A stretch of DNA of 64,000 nt from the NCBI RefSeq assembly GCF_039889165.1, contig NZ_JAYMYY010000006.1, positions 62,001 to 126,000 of the forward strand. Direction: 5' to 3'. The notes beneath the pieces were generated by a model. It was given only the letters and a program-made list of their open reading frames with translations. It ran no database searches and was not told the origin of the DNA. The stretch comes from Pseudocitrobacter cyperus. Its GTDB lineage: Bacteria; Pseudomonadota; Gammaproteobacteria; Enterobacterales; Enterobacteriaceae. This document shows positions 54,023-62,388 of this stretch, in pieces; position 1 is the stretch's first letter, and each line of letters opens with the position of its first letter. A program made the translations under genes and the position numbers.

Positions 54023-54586
54023 TCACTGGCGGCCAGTATCCTCTGGCCGCGACGTTTTTTTCTTCTGTTTTTGGCGGCGATCAATAACCACAGTTAGTGC
54101 GATACCTGCCGCACCCAGTAGCGTTAATACCCAGAAGGTGAGGGGGAAAGCGATATAGCTTTTGTGATGGCTGAACCATGCCGAATGGCACAGTTTAATG
54201 ATGTCGGGCTCGCGCTTCACATAATCAAGGCAAATCCCGCTTCGGTTTTCCGGACTCCAGGCTACGTTACTGAAGTAGCCCGTTCTTTTGCGCCCATTTG
54301 CCCAATATTCAACGTTGAAGGTATAAAGATCGTGACAGTTAGCGCGGCGACCATACAGATGACATAATCCCTGTTTAGACGCTTCGTAGCCCGTGAGCCA
54401 CGAGATATTATACGCCCGCACAGTCGTTGATACCGTATCGTGGCGCATCTGCACTTCATCAATAATGACCCAGCCCATCCAGAGGCTAAAAATCACGAAG
54501 GCGAACTGGTAACCCCTGACGAGCGTTTTTTCGAAGAGGGAAGCCTGCGTCCACGCTTTATCCTTCGCCGTTTTCCTTTTTTTCAT
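54023..54586 (-). CDS. Unrecognised two-span membrane protein
   Basis: I do not recognise this family. The 187 residues show a basic start (MKKRKTAKDK), membrane segment one (about residues 22-42), a soluble loop of about 90 residues with five cysteines (GLCHLYGRRANCHDLY, GICLDY, KLCHSAW), a second segment (about 146-168), and a Lys/Arg-rich tail. The loop would be periplasmic and may carry disulfides. It converges with the glucosidase gene, six bases between the stops. It is divergent from upp, with a perfect FNR-type box between them. Confidence 0.65.
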   Translation of the reverse strand: MKKRKTAKDKAWTQASLFEKTLVRGYQFAFVIFSLWMGWVIIDEVQMRHDTVSTTVRAYNISWLTGYEASKQGLCHLYGRRANCHDLYTFNVEYWANGRKRTGYFSNVAWSPENRSGICLDYVKREPDIIKLCHSAWFSHHKSYIAFPLTFWVLTLLGAAGIALTVVIDRRQKQKKKTSRPEDTGRQ

Positions 54587-54660
54587 GAAATGCGCATCCT
54601 GGCGCAAGCGGAGTTAAGAACGGATGATCGCTACTCTATTCCTGGCAACCCCACCTATGC

Positions 54661-54674
54661 TTGATCAGCATCAA
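54661..54674. promoter_or_regulatory. Perfect FNR-type box between the membrane-protein gene and upp
   Basis: TTGATCAGCATCAA matches TTGATnnnnATCAA. On the minus strand a possible -10 TAGAGT at 54633-54638 would put the box centre near -41.5, the class II activation position for the leftward gene. It is also upstream of the upp promoter. Confidence 0.6.
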
Positions 54675-54685
54675 GTAAAAAAATG

Positions 54686-54713
54686 TTGCCGGCCAAAAGA
54701 ATGGCGGTATAAT
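54686..54713 (+). promoter_or_regulatory. upp promoter
   Basis: TTGCCG at 54686-54691 and TATAAT at 54708-54713 are spaced by 16 bases. A run of eight T's follows near the expected start, as in E. coli upp, where such initial T tracts allow UTP-dependent reiterative transcription. Confidence 0.75.
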
Positions 54714-54757
54714 CCGTCGATTTTTTTTATGGCTGCCCCATTCAAAGGAGAAAGAGA

Positions 54758-55384
54758 ATGAAGATTGTGGAAGTGAAACACCCACTCGTCAAACACAAGC
54801 TAGGCCTGATGCGCGAGAACGATATCAGTACTAAACGCTTCCGTGAACTCGCCTCCGAAGTCGGTAGCCTGCTGACTTATGAAGCCACTGCTGGTCTGGA
54901 AACAGAAAAAGTGACTATCGAAGGCTGGAACGGCCCGGTAGAGATTGACCAGATTAAGGGCAAGAAAATTACCGTTGTGCCTATCCTGCGTGCGGGCCTC
55001 GGCATGATGGATGGCGTGCTGGAAAACGTTCCGAGCGCGCGTATTAGCGTTGTCGGTATGTATCGCAATGAAGAGACGCTGGAGCCGGTTCCTTATTTCC
55101 AGAAACTGGTTTCCAATATCGACGAGCGTATGGCATTGATCGTTGACCCGATGCTGGCGACCGGTGGTTCGGTTATCGCCACCATCGACTTGCTGAAGAA
55201 AGCGGGTTGCTCCAGCATCAAAGTGCTGGTACTGGTTGCCGCGCCCGAAGGTATCGCTGCGCTGGAGAGCGCGCATCCGGACGTTGAGCTCTACACCGCG
55301 TCAATTGACCAGGGGTTAAATGAGCACGGATACATTATTCCGGGTCTCGGCGACGCTGGTGACAAAATCTTTGGTACGAAATAA
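54758..55384 (+). CDS. upp: Uracil phosphoribosyltransferase
   Basis: Upp makes UMP from uracil and PRPP. The 208 residues match E. coli. The PRPP loop is DPMLATGGSV and the uracil-binding tail YIIPGLGDAGDK is present. AAAGGAGAAAG precedes the ATG. It is followed by a terminator and then uraA, which takes up the uracil; the two are known to be co-transcribed in part. Confidence 0.98.
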   Translation: MKIVEVKHPLVKHKLGLMRENDISTKRFRELASEVGSLLTYEATAGLETEKVTIEGWNGPVEIDQIKGKKITVVPILRAGLGMMDGVLENVPSARISVVGMYRNEETLEPVPYFQKLVSNIDERMALIVDPMLATGGSVIATIDLLKKAGCSSIKVLVLVAAPEGIAALESAHPDVELYTASIDQGLNEHGYIIPGLGDAGDKIFGTK

Positions 55385-55402
55385 GAAAATAAATCATTAA
55401 GA

Positions 55403-55428
55403 GCCGACTTTAGAGTCGGCTTTTTTTT
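55403..55428 (+). terminator. Terminator between upp and uraA
   Basis: GCCGACTTTAGAGTCGGC forms a hairpin followed by eight T's. Confidence 0.88.
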
Positions 55429-55439
55429 GAATAAAAACC

Positions 55440-55493
55440 TATACGCAAAATCATTCAAGTTACATTGAGATGGCTTGAACGATGAAGTGTAAA
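55440..55493. repeat. Internally deleted 54-bp ERIC element
   Basis: TATACGCAAAATCATTCA at the start and GATGAAGTGTAAA at the end correspond to the two ends of the full ERIC at 21934-22060. About 73 bases of the centre, including the primer-region core, are missing. Confidence 0.75.
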
Positions 55494-55521
55494 TGCTACT
55501 AACACACTGAGGAAAAACATT

Positions 55522-56811
55522 ATGACGCGCCGTGCTATCGGAGTGAGTGAACGACCGCCGCTGTTACAGACGATCCCGCTTAGCTTGCAGCACTTGTTCG
55601 CCATGTTTGGCGCCACCGTTCTGGTGCCAGTCCTGTTCCATATCAACCCGGCAACCGTTCTGCTGTTCAACGGTGTGGGTACCTTGCTCTATCTCTTTAT
55701 TTGTAAGGGTAAAATTCCTGCTTACCTCGGATCGAGCTTTGCATTTATTTCACCCGTCATGCTTCTGCTACCGCTTGGTTATGAGTTAGCGCTCGGTGGT
55801 TTTATCATGTGCGGCGTGCTGTTTTGCCTGGTGTCGTTTATCGTTAAAAAAGCCGGTAGCGGCTGGCTGGATGTCATGTTCCCACCGGCGGCGATGGGGG
55901 CAATTGTTGCCGTCATCGGCCTTGAACTGGCGGGAGTCGCGGCGAACATGGCTGGTCTGCTGCCGACGGAAGGGCAGATGCCAGATAGCAAAACCATTAT
56001 TATCTCAATGGTGACGCTGGCGGTAACCGTGTTTGGTTCGGTTCTGTTTCGTGGTTTCCTCGCCATTATCCCGATTCTGATCGGTGTACTGGTGGGTTAC
56101 GCGCTCTCCTTCGTGATGGGGGTTGTCGATACCACACCTATTGCTCAGGCGCACTGGTTCGCGCTGCCTACTTTCTACACTCCGCGCTTCGAATGGTTCG
56201 CCATTCTGACGATTCTTCCTGCGGCTCTGGTGGTCATTGCCGAGCACGTCGGCCACCTGGTGGTCACTGCGAATATCGTTAAAAAAGATCTTATCCGTGA
56301 CCCAGGCCTGCACCGTTCAATGTTTGCTAACGGCCTGTCGACGGTGATTTCAGGCTTCTTTGGTTCGACGCCGAATACCACTTATGGCGAAAACATCGGC
56401 GTGATGGCGATTACCCGCGTCTACAGTACCTGGGTTATTGGCGGCGCTGCAGTTATTGCGATTTTGCTCTCCTGCGTCGGAAAACTGGCTGCCGCGATTC
56501 AGATCATTCCGCCGCCTGTCATGGGTGGTGTTTCCCTGCTGCTGTACGGCGTCATCGGCGCATCGGGTATCCGTGTTCTGATCGAATCGAAAGTTGACTA
56601 CAACAAAGCACAGAACCTGATCCTGACCTCCGTGATTTTGATCATCGGGGTGAGTGGGGCTAAAGTGCACATTGGCGCAGCAGAGCTGAAAGGTATGGCG
56701 CTGGCAACCGTGGTTGGCGTCTGTCTGAGCTTGATCTTCAAACTGATCAGCGTGCTGCGCCCGGAAGAAGTGGTGCAGGATGCTGACGACAGCGACGTGT
56801 CAAGCCGCTGA
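55522..56811 (+). CDS. uraA: Uracil:proton symporter UraA
   Basis: UraA imports uracil across the inner membrane. It is a 429-residue nucleobase-ascorbate family transporter with about 14 membrane segments. The uracil site Glu lies in AEHVGHLV and the second in GSTPNTTYGENIG. The length matches E. coli. It lies downstream of upp, so uptake and salvage are expressed together. Confidence 0.97.
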   Translation: MTRRAIGVSERPPLLQTIPLSLQHLFAMFGATVLVPVLFHINPATVLLFNGVGTLLYLFICKGKIPAYLGSSFAFISPVMLLLPLGYELALGGFIMCGVLFCLVSFIVKKAGSGWLDVMFPPAAMGAIVAVIGLELAGVAANMAGLLPTEGQMPDSKTIIISMVTLAVTVFGSVLFRGFLAIIPILIGVLVGYALSFVMGVVDTTPIAQAHWFALPTFYTPRFEWFAILTILPAALVVIAEHVGHLVVTANIVKKDLIRDPGLHRSMFANGLSTVISGFFGSTPNTTYGENIGVMAITRVYSTWVIGGAAVIAILLSCVGKLAAAIQIIPPPVMGGVSLLLYGVIGASGIRVLIESKVDYNKAQNLILTSVILIIGVSGAKVHIGAAELKGMALATVVGVCLSLIFKLISVLRPEEVVQDADDSDVSSR

Positions 56812-56818
56812 TCCTCTG

Positions 56819-56844
56819 ACCGGGCGGTATGCCGCCCGGTTCTC
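56819..56844 (+). terminator. Terminator after uraA
   Basis: ACCGGGCGG and CCGCCCGGT pair around TATG, followed by TCTCT. The T content is low, and hda follows after about 60 bases. Confidence 0.6.
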
Positions 56845-56905
56845 TCATGGGATAAATCTGTGGTAAACTCGTCGCGATTTTACGTAAGCTCATGAAGAGG
56901 TTCCT

Positions 56906-57607
56906 CTGAACGCACCGGCACAGCTCTCTTTGCCACTCTATCTTCCCGACGATGAAACGTTTGCGAGTTTCTGGCCGGGCGATAACCCCTCTCTTCTTGC
57001 AGCCGTGCAAAACGTACTGCGCCAGGAACATAGCGGATATATCTATCTTTGGGCGCGGGAAGGGGCAGGGCGCAGCCATTTGCTGCATGCGGCCTGCGCA
57101 GAGCTCTCCGCTCGTGGAGACGCGGTGGGCTATGTTCCGCTGGATAAACGCACCTGGTTTGTACCGGAAGTGCTGGATGGCATGGAGCAACTGGCGCTGG
57201 TGTGCATCGATAATATCGAGTGCGTCGCCGGTGACGAACTCTGGGAAATGGCGATTTTCAATCTCTACAATCGAATCCTCGAAAGCGGAAATACCCGGCT
57301 ACTGATCACCGGCGATCGCCCGCCTCGCCAGCTCAACCTGGGCTTGCCGGATCTCGCGTCTCGCCTCGACTGGGGGCAAATCTACAAGCTACAACCGCTC
57401 TCCGATGAAGATAAACTTCAGGCCTTACAGTTGCGCGCGCGCCTGCGCGGGTTTGAAATGCCGGAAGATGTCTGCCGTTTTCTGCTCAAACGGCTGGACA
57501 GAGAGATGCGGACGCTATTCTTAACGCTCGATCAGCTTGATCATGCGTCCATCACTGCCCAGCGGAAACTCACGATCCCGTTTGTGAAAGAGATTCTGAA
57601 GCTGTAG
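56906..57607 (+). CDS. hda: DnaA-inactivating protein Hda, CUG start
   Basis: Hda binds the DNA-loaded sliding clamp and makes DnaA hydrolyse its ATP, preventing re-initiation. The 233-residue reading starts at CTG (56906) behind AAGAGG, as established in E. coli. Only this start includes the clamp-binding motif QLSLPL at residues 6-11. The AAA+ domain has a P-loop-like GREGAGRSHLLHA-type segment, CIDNIE as Walker B, and a sensor region GLPDLASRLDWG. A start downstream near PLYLPDD would lose clamp binding. Confidence 0.93.
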   Translation: MNAPAQLSLPLYLPDDETFASFWPGDNPSLLAAVQNVLRQEHSGYIYLWAREGAGRSHLLHAACAELSARGDAVGYVPLDKRTWFVPEVLDGMEQLALVCIDNIECVAGDELWEMAIFNLYNRILESGNTRLLITGDRPPRQLNLGLPDLASRLDWGQIYKLQPLSDEDKLQALQLRARLRGFEMPEDVCRFLLKRLDREMRTLFLTLDQLDHASITAQRKLTIPFVKEILKL

Positions 57608-57610
57608 CGG

Positions 57611-58528
57611 TTAGTGTATTGCCGCTTCTGCCAGCTCGGTTTCTGCGACGCCGGTGATTTCCGTAATCAGTGTAGGGTCGAGCCCGTTTTTCAACATTGC
57701 GAGCGCAATACGCCGCGCTTCTTCGCCGCGCCCTTTCTGTTGCCCCTCTTCAGTTCCTCTGGCCCAGCCTTTCTGCTCAAGATATTCCGCAATGGTCATA
57801 AGCGTTCCCTCATGGTGTGACGTGCGCTGAGAAAGCTCGTGTAATAGCTTTTCAGGGTTCTCAGCCGTGCCGGTGTGCAACATGTAGTTCAGAATGGCAA
57901 TCAGCCGATCTTTGCTAGTGTATCCCATTGTCAAAAGTGCAGCCAGCGGCGCGATTTGCCCGGAAAGATCCCGCAGGCGGATATGTTTTTGCAGCAGTTC
58001 GAGCGTTGCGATGCGCCGATGCTGCATTATCTCGCTATCCGGCACCACGGTAATATCGACCAGCGGAAAAGGGCGACAGTAGAGGCGTTTCGCCAGTTCC
58101 GGATCGGAGAACCCATCCAGCCAGCGCAGGCTGTACGGATAGGGGGTAACCTCGCCATGATAAAACAGCAACGGGATCACAATGGGGAGCGTCTTGTTAT
58201 TTGCGTCCAGATGCCGCTGCATCACATCAAGTGAATAGCGCAGCATGCGAAATGCCATGTGTTTTTCCGGACTGCTTTGATGCTCTATCAGCGTATAAAT
58301 ATAACCCGTGCCTCTGCGGGTTTTTACCGAGTAGAGGATGTCTGAAATGCGTGAGCGTAGATTTTTCTCCACCATGCTGGTTGCCTCCAGCTTTAAGGTA
58401 CTTAGATCGCAGAGGTCTCGCAGCGCGGGGGGCAGGTAGATATCGAGAAAATCACGCGCGGTGTCCACGTGGGCCATGAAATGTTTGAAAATTGCGTCGT
58501 GCGGTGTGGATGTTGTTTGCTCTTCCAT
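57611..58528 (-). CDS. Rpn family PD-(D/E)XK nuclease/transposase-like protein
   Basis: The 305-residue protein belongs to the YhgA/Rpn (transposase_31) family. E. coli members are DNA endonucleases that promote RecA-independent recombination, and some systems have been linked to phage defence. The N-terminal PD-(D/E)XK region has HDAIFKHFMA, SDILYSVKTRRG and LIEHQSSPE, with the Asp and Glu-x-Gln active-site pattern intact. The C terminus ends in a short helical ITGVAETELAEAA element. It lies between hda and the arsC-like gene, which are neighbours in E. coli, so it is accessory here. Three bases separate its stop from that of hda. Confidence 0.85.
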   Translation of the reverse strand: MEEQTTSTPHDAIFKHFMAHVDTARDFLDIYLPPALRDLCDLSTLKLEATSMVEKNLRSRISDILYSVKTRRGTGYIYTLIEHQSSPEKHMAFRMLRYSLDVMQRHLDANNKTLPIVIPLLFYHGEVTPYPYSLRWLDGFSDPELAKRLYCRPFPLVDITVVPDSEIMQHRRIATLELLQKHIRLRDLSGQIAPLAALLTMGYTSKDRLIAILNYMLHTGTAENPEKLLHELSQRTSHHEGTLMTIAEYLEQKGWARGTEEGQQKGRGEEARRIALAMLKNGLDPTLITEITGVAETELAEAAIH

Positions 58529-58734
58529 CAGGTTTCCTCCATGAGATGTGTTTCAGTGGCGGGACTTTGACAGGAAGAAAAGGAGGCAGCAATGTGCAGA
58601 TTTTCAGGCTGCGAGGCGCTATCCGTGGAACATTTCCGGACATGCAACATTGCATATAAACGACGAGGGCGCTCGCATATTTGTCGCGAAAAAGAAGAGG
58701 CCGCAGCCAGTGAAAGCCAACTGCGGCGGCGAGA

Positions 58735-59094
58735 TTAGCTGACTATCTCCAGAACCTGTTCCGGTGGGCGACCAATACGCGCCTGGCCATTGCTGACCAC
58801 AATCGGACGCTCAATAAGCTTCGGATTTTCTACCAGAGCCTGAATGAGCTGCGCTTCACTGAGTTGCGTGTCCGCCAGATTGAGCGACTTATAAAGTTCC
58901 TCTTTCTGACGCATTAGCTCGCGAGCGCTGCCCATGCCTAACATTTCCAGAAGTTGTTTAATGCCTTTAGCATCCGGCGGGGTTTCAAGATAGAGCACGA
59001 CTTCCGGGTCGATGCCGTTTGCCTTCAACAGGCTTAATGTGTCGCGGCTCTTGGAACAGCGCGGGTTGTGGTAAATCTTTACCGCATCAGTCAT
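58735..59094 (-). CDS. yfgD: ArsC-family reductase-like protein YfgD
   Basis: The 119-residue protein has the thioredoxin-like ArsC fold with the N-terminal cysteine in YHNPRCSKSR and the conserved RPIVVSNGQARIGRPPE segment. It matches E. coli YfgD (often labelled ArsC). No ars operon is near, so arsenate reduction is not certain. It lies 38 bases downstream of bepA on the same strand. The 206 bases between it and the Rpn gene show no further gene. Confidence 0.92.
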   Translation of the reverse strand: MTDAVKIYHNPRCSKSRDTLSLLKANGIDPEVVLYLETPPDAKGIKQLLEMLGMGSARELMRQKEELYKSLNLADTQLSEAQLIQALVENPKLIERPIVVSNGQARIGRPPEQVLEIVS

Positions 59095-59132
59095 AAAATC
59101 TCCACTGTGTCTGATGTGCTCTTATTTTCACC

Positions 59133-60596
59133 TTACATTTTCGTATAAGGACGGAAACGTTCTTGCAATTGCCGTAGCTGGTCGATACGCGCATCGTAGC
59201 GCGCCTGTTCGAGGCTTCTCAGCTTCACCTGGGCGCTGGCGCTGCTGAGCAGCGAGATAGCCTGGTCGAGACGCCCTACCAGCGCCATATTTTCAGCCCT
59301 GGCGGCAAGCTCCTGATCGCGGTGGCCCAGTTTGGCCTGCGCCTGTGCCAGTAGCTCCCAACCGTTGGTATCGTCTTTATTGTTGAAGGTATAGCGGTTA
59401 AGGATAGTTACCGCTTCTGATGCCTGTCCGGCTTCCAGCAGGGCATTTGCCAGGTTGAGTTGCAGAACCGGGTTGCTGCGCAGATCGCGGGCGCTTTTCA
59501 AACGGTTAATAGCATCGGCGGCCTTGTTCTGCCCAAGGTCGATATCCGTTGCCAGGTCAAGATACCACGGGTTCTGCGGGTCGGCGCTCAGCAGCGGTTT
59601 GAGCAGATTACTGGCCTGGGCGTTGTTTTTGGCTTCCATGGCCTGTAGCGCCCGGCCATATTGCGCCGCGTGTTGTTCGCGAATATTCCCTTTGGACCAG
59701 CTATCGAGCAGGTCACTGGTTAACTGGTTCTGCCCGGAGTTATACATACCAAGCGTTCGTGCTTTCGCCAGGTAGAAATCTGCGGAGGATTGCACCACCA
59801 TCGGTTTCATCTGGTTGGCGCGGTTACGTGCATCTGCCAGACGGCTTTCCGGAAGGGGGTGAGTGAGCAGCATTTCCGGCGGGCGCGATGAATAGCGCGC
59901 CTGATCGAGCAATTTATCCATAAACGCCGGCATTGCCTGCGGATCAAACCCCGCGCGTTGCAATACCTGAATACCGATGCGGTCAGCTTCCTCTTCATTT
60001 TGACGGGTAAAACTGATCATACTCTGCTGCGTTCCGGCAAGCGTACCGCTCAGTGCCGCCATTCCAGCCTGCGGGCTGGCCATCGCCAACAGAATTGAGC
60101 CCAGCGCCCCCACCCAGGTCAATGGCGCGTTACGTTTTTGATCTTCCATCGCACGCGCCAGGTGGCGCTGGGTGACGTGGGAGATTTCGTGCGCCATTAC
60201 CGAGGCCAGTTGGCTTTCGTTATCAGAGTAGCGGAACAACGCCGAGTGCAGCACCACGTTTCCGCCAAAGAAGGCGAAGGCGTTGATATCGTCGTTGTTG
60301 ATTAAATAGAAATGGAAAGGCGTTCGCACTGACCAGGCGTGCGACACCAGGCGCATGCCCAGCGTATTAATATATTGCACCAGCAAGGGGTCGTTGATAA
60401 GCGGCGCGCTGCCGCGCAACTGGCGTACATAGAAATCCCCCATCTGCATCTCCTGACCGATGGAGAGCGTGCTTCCTGCTGAGGTGCCCATATCCGGCAA
60501 TGTATCAGCCGCATCCGCAAAAACGGGCGCGGCCTGGCCCAGCGTGAGGGCTGCAATAAGGGATGCCACCAGCGTTTTTTTCAACTGCCTGAACAT
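59133..60596 (-). CDS. bepA: Periplasmic metalloprotease/chaperone BepA
   Basis: BepA (YfgC) helps mature or degrade outer membrane proteins such as LptD. The start at MFRQLKKTLV, behind AGAGG, gives 487 residues as in E. coli. It has a signal peptide cut near VFA/DA, an M48 zinc site HEISH with a downstream Glu in EEEADRIG, and C-terminal tetratricopeptide repeats (about 310-480). The longer frame to 60692 is not supported. It is divergent from perM. Confidence 0.96.
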   Translation of the reverse strand: MFRQLKKTLVASLIAALTLGQAAPVFADAADTLPDMGTSAGSTLSIGQEMQMGDFYVRQLRGSAPLINDPLLVQYINTLGMRLVSHAWSVRTPFHFYLINNDDINAFAFFGGNVVLHSALFRYSDNESQLASVMAHEISHVTQRHLARAMEDQKRNAPLTWVGALGSILLAMASPQAGMAALSGTLAGTQQSMISFTRQNEEEADRIGIQVLQRAGFDPQAMPAFMDKLLDQARYSSRPPEMLLTHPLPESRLADARNRANQMKPMVVQSSADFYLAKARTLGMYNSGQNQLTSDLLDSWSKGNIREQHAAQYGRALQAMEAKNNAQASNLLKPLLSADPQNPWYLDLATDIDLGQNKAADAINRLKSARDLRSNPVLQLNLANALLEAGQASEAVTILNRYTFNNKDDTNGWELLAQAQAKLGHRDQELAARAENMALVGRLDQAISLLSSASAQVKLRSLEQARYDARIDQLRQLQERFRPYTKM

Positions 60597-60821
60597 AACA
60601 CCTCTGTCCTGTAATGTGGGATGTTTCAGTTTGACCAACAGGGTGGCGTTACGTTCCCTGCGGGGCGATTTGGGCAGTTTATCTGGCCGCAAAGAGGTTG
60701 AAAATGATATTCACATAACTTTTATCGATTGTGTCTATAAATAGAAAAAGCGAAGTCTTTTCTGTGACATTTCGATACAATTCGGGGACTGTGTCCGCTG
60801 ATGTGCGTCAGGGAAGTTTTT

Positions 60822-61886
60822 ATGCTCGAAATGTTGATGCAGTGGTATCGCCGACGGTTTAGCGACCCGGAAGCGATAGCGCTGCTGGTTATTCTGGTGG
60901 CAGGTTTTGGCATCCTGTTTTTCTTTAGTGGTCTGTTAGCGCCACTGCTGGTAGCCATTGTGCTCGCGTATCTGCTGGAGTGGCCCACTATTCGCCTGGA
61001 AAAACTGGGCTGGTCGCGACGCTGGGCGACCTCGGCCGTGTTGGTCGTCTTTGTCGGTATTTTGCTACTGATGGCCTTTGTGGTCATGCCGGTAGCCTGG
61101 CAGCAGGGCATCTATTTGATTCGCGATATGCCCGGTATGCTCAATAAGCTCTCCGATTTTGCCGCCACGTTGCCGCGCCGCTATCCGGCGCTAATGGATG
61201 CGGGCATCATTGATGCAATGGCGGAAAACATGCGCGCAAGAATGCAGACCATGGGCGACTCGGTGGTGAAATACTCGGTGGCGTCTCTGGTTGGCCTGCT
61301 GACACTGGCGGTTTATCTGGTGCTGGTGCCGCTGATGGTCTTCTTCCTGGTGAAGGACAAAGAGCAGATGTTGAACGCGGTGCGTCGTGTGCTGCCGCGT
61401 AATCGTGGCCTGGCGGGCCTGGTGTGGAAGGAGATGAACCAGCAAATCACCAACTATATTCGCGGCAAGGTGCTGGAAATGGTGGTGGTCGGCGTAGCGA
61501 CCTGGATTGGCTTTATTCTTTTTGGCCTCAACTATTCACTGCTACTCGCCGTGCTGGTGGGCTTTTCGGTGTTAATCCCGTATATCGGTGCATTCGTCGT
61601 AACCATTCCTGTGGTGTGTGTGGCGCTGTTCCAGTTTGGTCTTGGTACTGAGTTCTGGAGCCTGTTTGCGGTGTACCTCATTATTCAGGCGCTGGATGGT
61701 AACCTGCTGGTGCCGGTGCTCTTCTCTGAAGCGGTGAATCTGCATCCGCTGGTGATTATTCTGTCGGTGGTGATTTTCGGCGGGCTGTGGGGATTTTGGG
61801 GCGTTTTCTTCGCCATTCCTCTGGCGACGCTGATTAAAGCGGTGGTGCATGCCTGGCCGGATGGGCTGGTGGCCGAAAACGAATAA
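60822..61886 (+). CDS. perM: AI-2E family transporter PerM
   Basis: PerM (YfgO) is an inner membrane protein of 354 residues in the PerM/TqsA (AI-2 exporter-like) family, with about seven or eight membrane segments. Conserved segments IPYIGAFVVTIPV and GGLWGFWGVFFAIPLATL are present. Substrate is unproven. The start at MLEMLMQWYRR follows GGGA and aligns with E. coli; an upstream ATG at 60801 is in frame. A two-way terminator separates it from bcp. Confidence 0.93.
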   Translation: MLEMLMQWYRRRFSDPEAIALLVILVAGFGILFFFSGLLAPLLVAIVLAYLLEWPTIRLEKLGWSRRWATSAVLVVFVGILLLMAFVVMPVAWQQGIYLIRDMPGMLNKLSDFAATLPRRYPALMDAGIIDAMAENMRARMQTMGDSVVKYSVASLVGLLTLAVYLVLVPLMVFFLVKDKEQMLNAVRRVLPRNRGLAGLVWKEMNQQITNYIRGKVLEMVVVGVATWIGFILFGLNYSLLLAVLVGFSVLIPYIGAFVVTIPVVCVALFQFGLGTEFWSLFAVYLIIQALDGNLLVPVLFSEAVNLHPLVIILSVVIFGGLWGFWGVFFAIPLATLIKAVVHAWPDGLVAENE

Positions 61887-61914
61887 AAAAAGCCGACGAA
61901 AACGTCGGCTTTTT
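61885..61914. terminator. Bidirectional terminator between perM and bcp
   Basis: AAAAAAAGCCGACG and CGTCGGCTTTTT pair around AAAA. It ends perM on the + strand and bcp on the minus strand. Confidence 0.9.
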
Positions 61915-61917
61915 ACA

Positions 61918-62388
61918 TCATGCGCTCTCTTTGAGCCAGTTCAGCACCACATCGTGGTGATTACTGGTTTTGAAATCGTCAAAAACGTGTTCGATTTTGC
62001 CATCGGCATCAATCAGGAAGCTGATACGATGAATGCCGTCATAGGTTTTACCCATAAACGACTTCTCACCCCAAATACCAAACTGTTCACAGACCTGATG
62101 ATCTTCATCGGACAGCAGCGTGAAGTTCAGCAGCTCTTTTTCAGCAAAGCGGGAGAGTTTTTCTGGCTTGTCGGTACTGATGCCCAGCACTTCTACGCCC
62201 GCTTTTTTCAACTCATCCATATTGTCACGCAAACCGCAGGCCTGCACGGTGCAGCCCGGCGTCATGGCCTTCGGGTAGAAATAGACCAGTACACGTTGTC
62301 CCTGGAAGTCGGTCAAATTTACTTGCTCGCCGTCTTGATCGGGCAAACTAAATTTCGGTGCGATGTCACCGGCTTTCAGTGGGTTCAT
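61918..62388 (-). CDS. bcp: Thioredoxin-dependent peroxiredoxin Bcp
   Basis: Bcp reduces hydrogen peroxide and organic peroxides. It is 156 residues with peroxidatic Cys46 in TPGCTVQ and resolving Cys51 five residues later, the atypical 2-Cys arrangement. Its start overlaps the gcvR stop by one base, so the two are translationally coupled. Confidence 0.97.
   Translation of the reverse strand: MNPLKAGDIAPKFSLPDQDGEQVNLTDFQGQRVLVYFYPKAMTPGCTVQACGLRDNMDELKKAGVEVLGISTDKPEKLSRFAEKELLNFTLLSDEDHQVCEQFGIWGEKSFMGKTYDGIHRISFLIDADGKIEHVFDDFKTSNHHDVVLNWLKESA

Noticed and set aside
58735..59094. Arsenic resistance locus
   Set aside because: The gene has the ArsC fold, but no arsR, arsB or arsA is present and the position is that of yfgD.
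60597..60692. Extension of bepA upstream on the minus strand
   Set aside because: It would place 32 basic residues before the signal peptide. The internal ATG has a good ribosome site and gives the known length.
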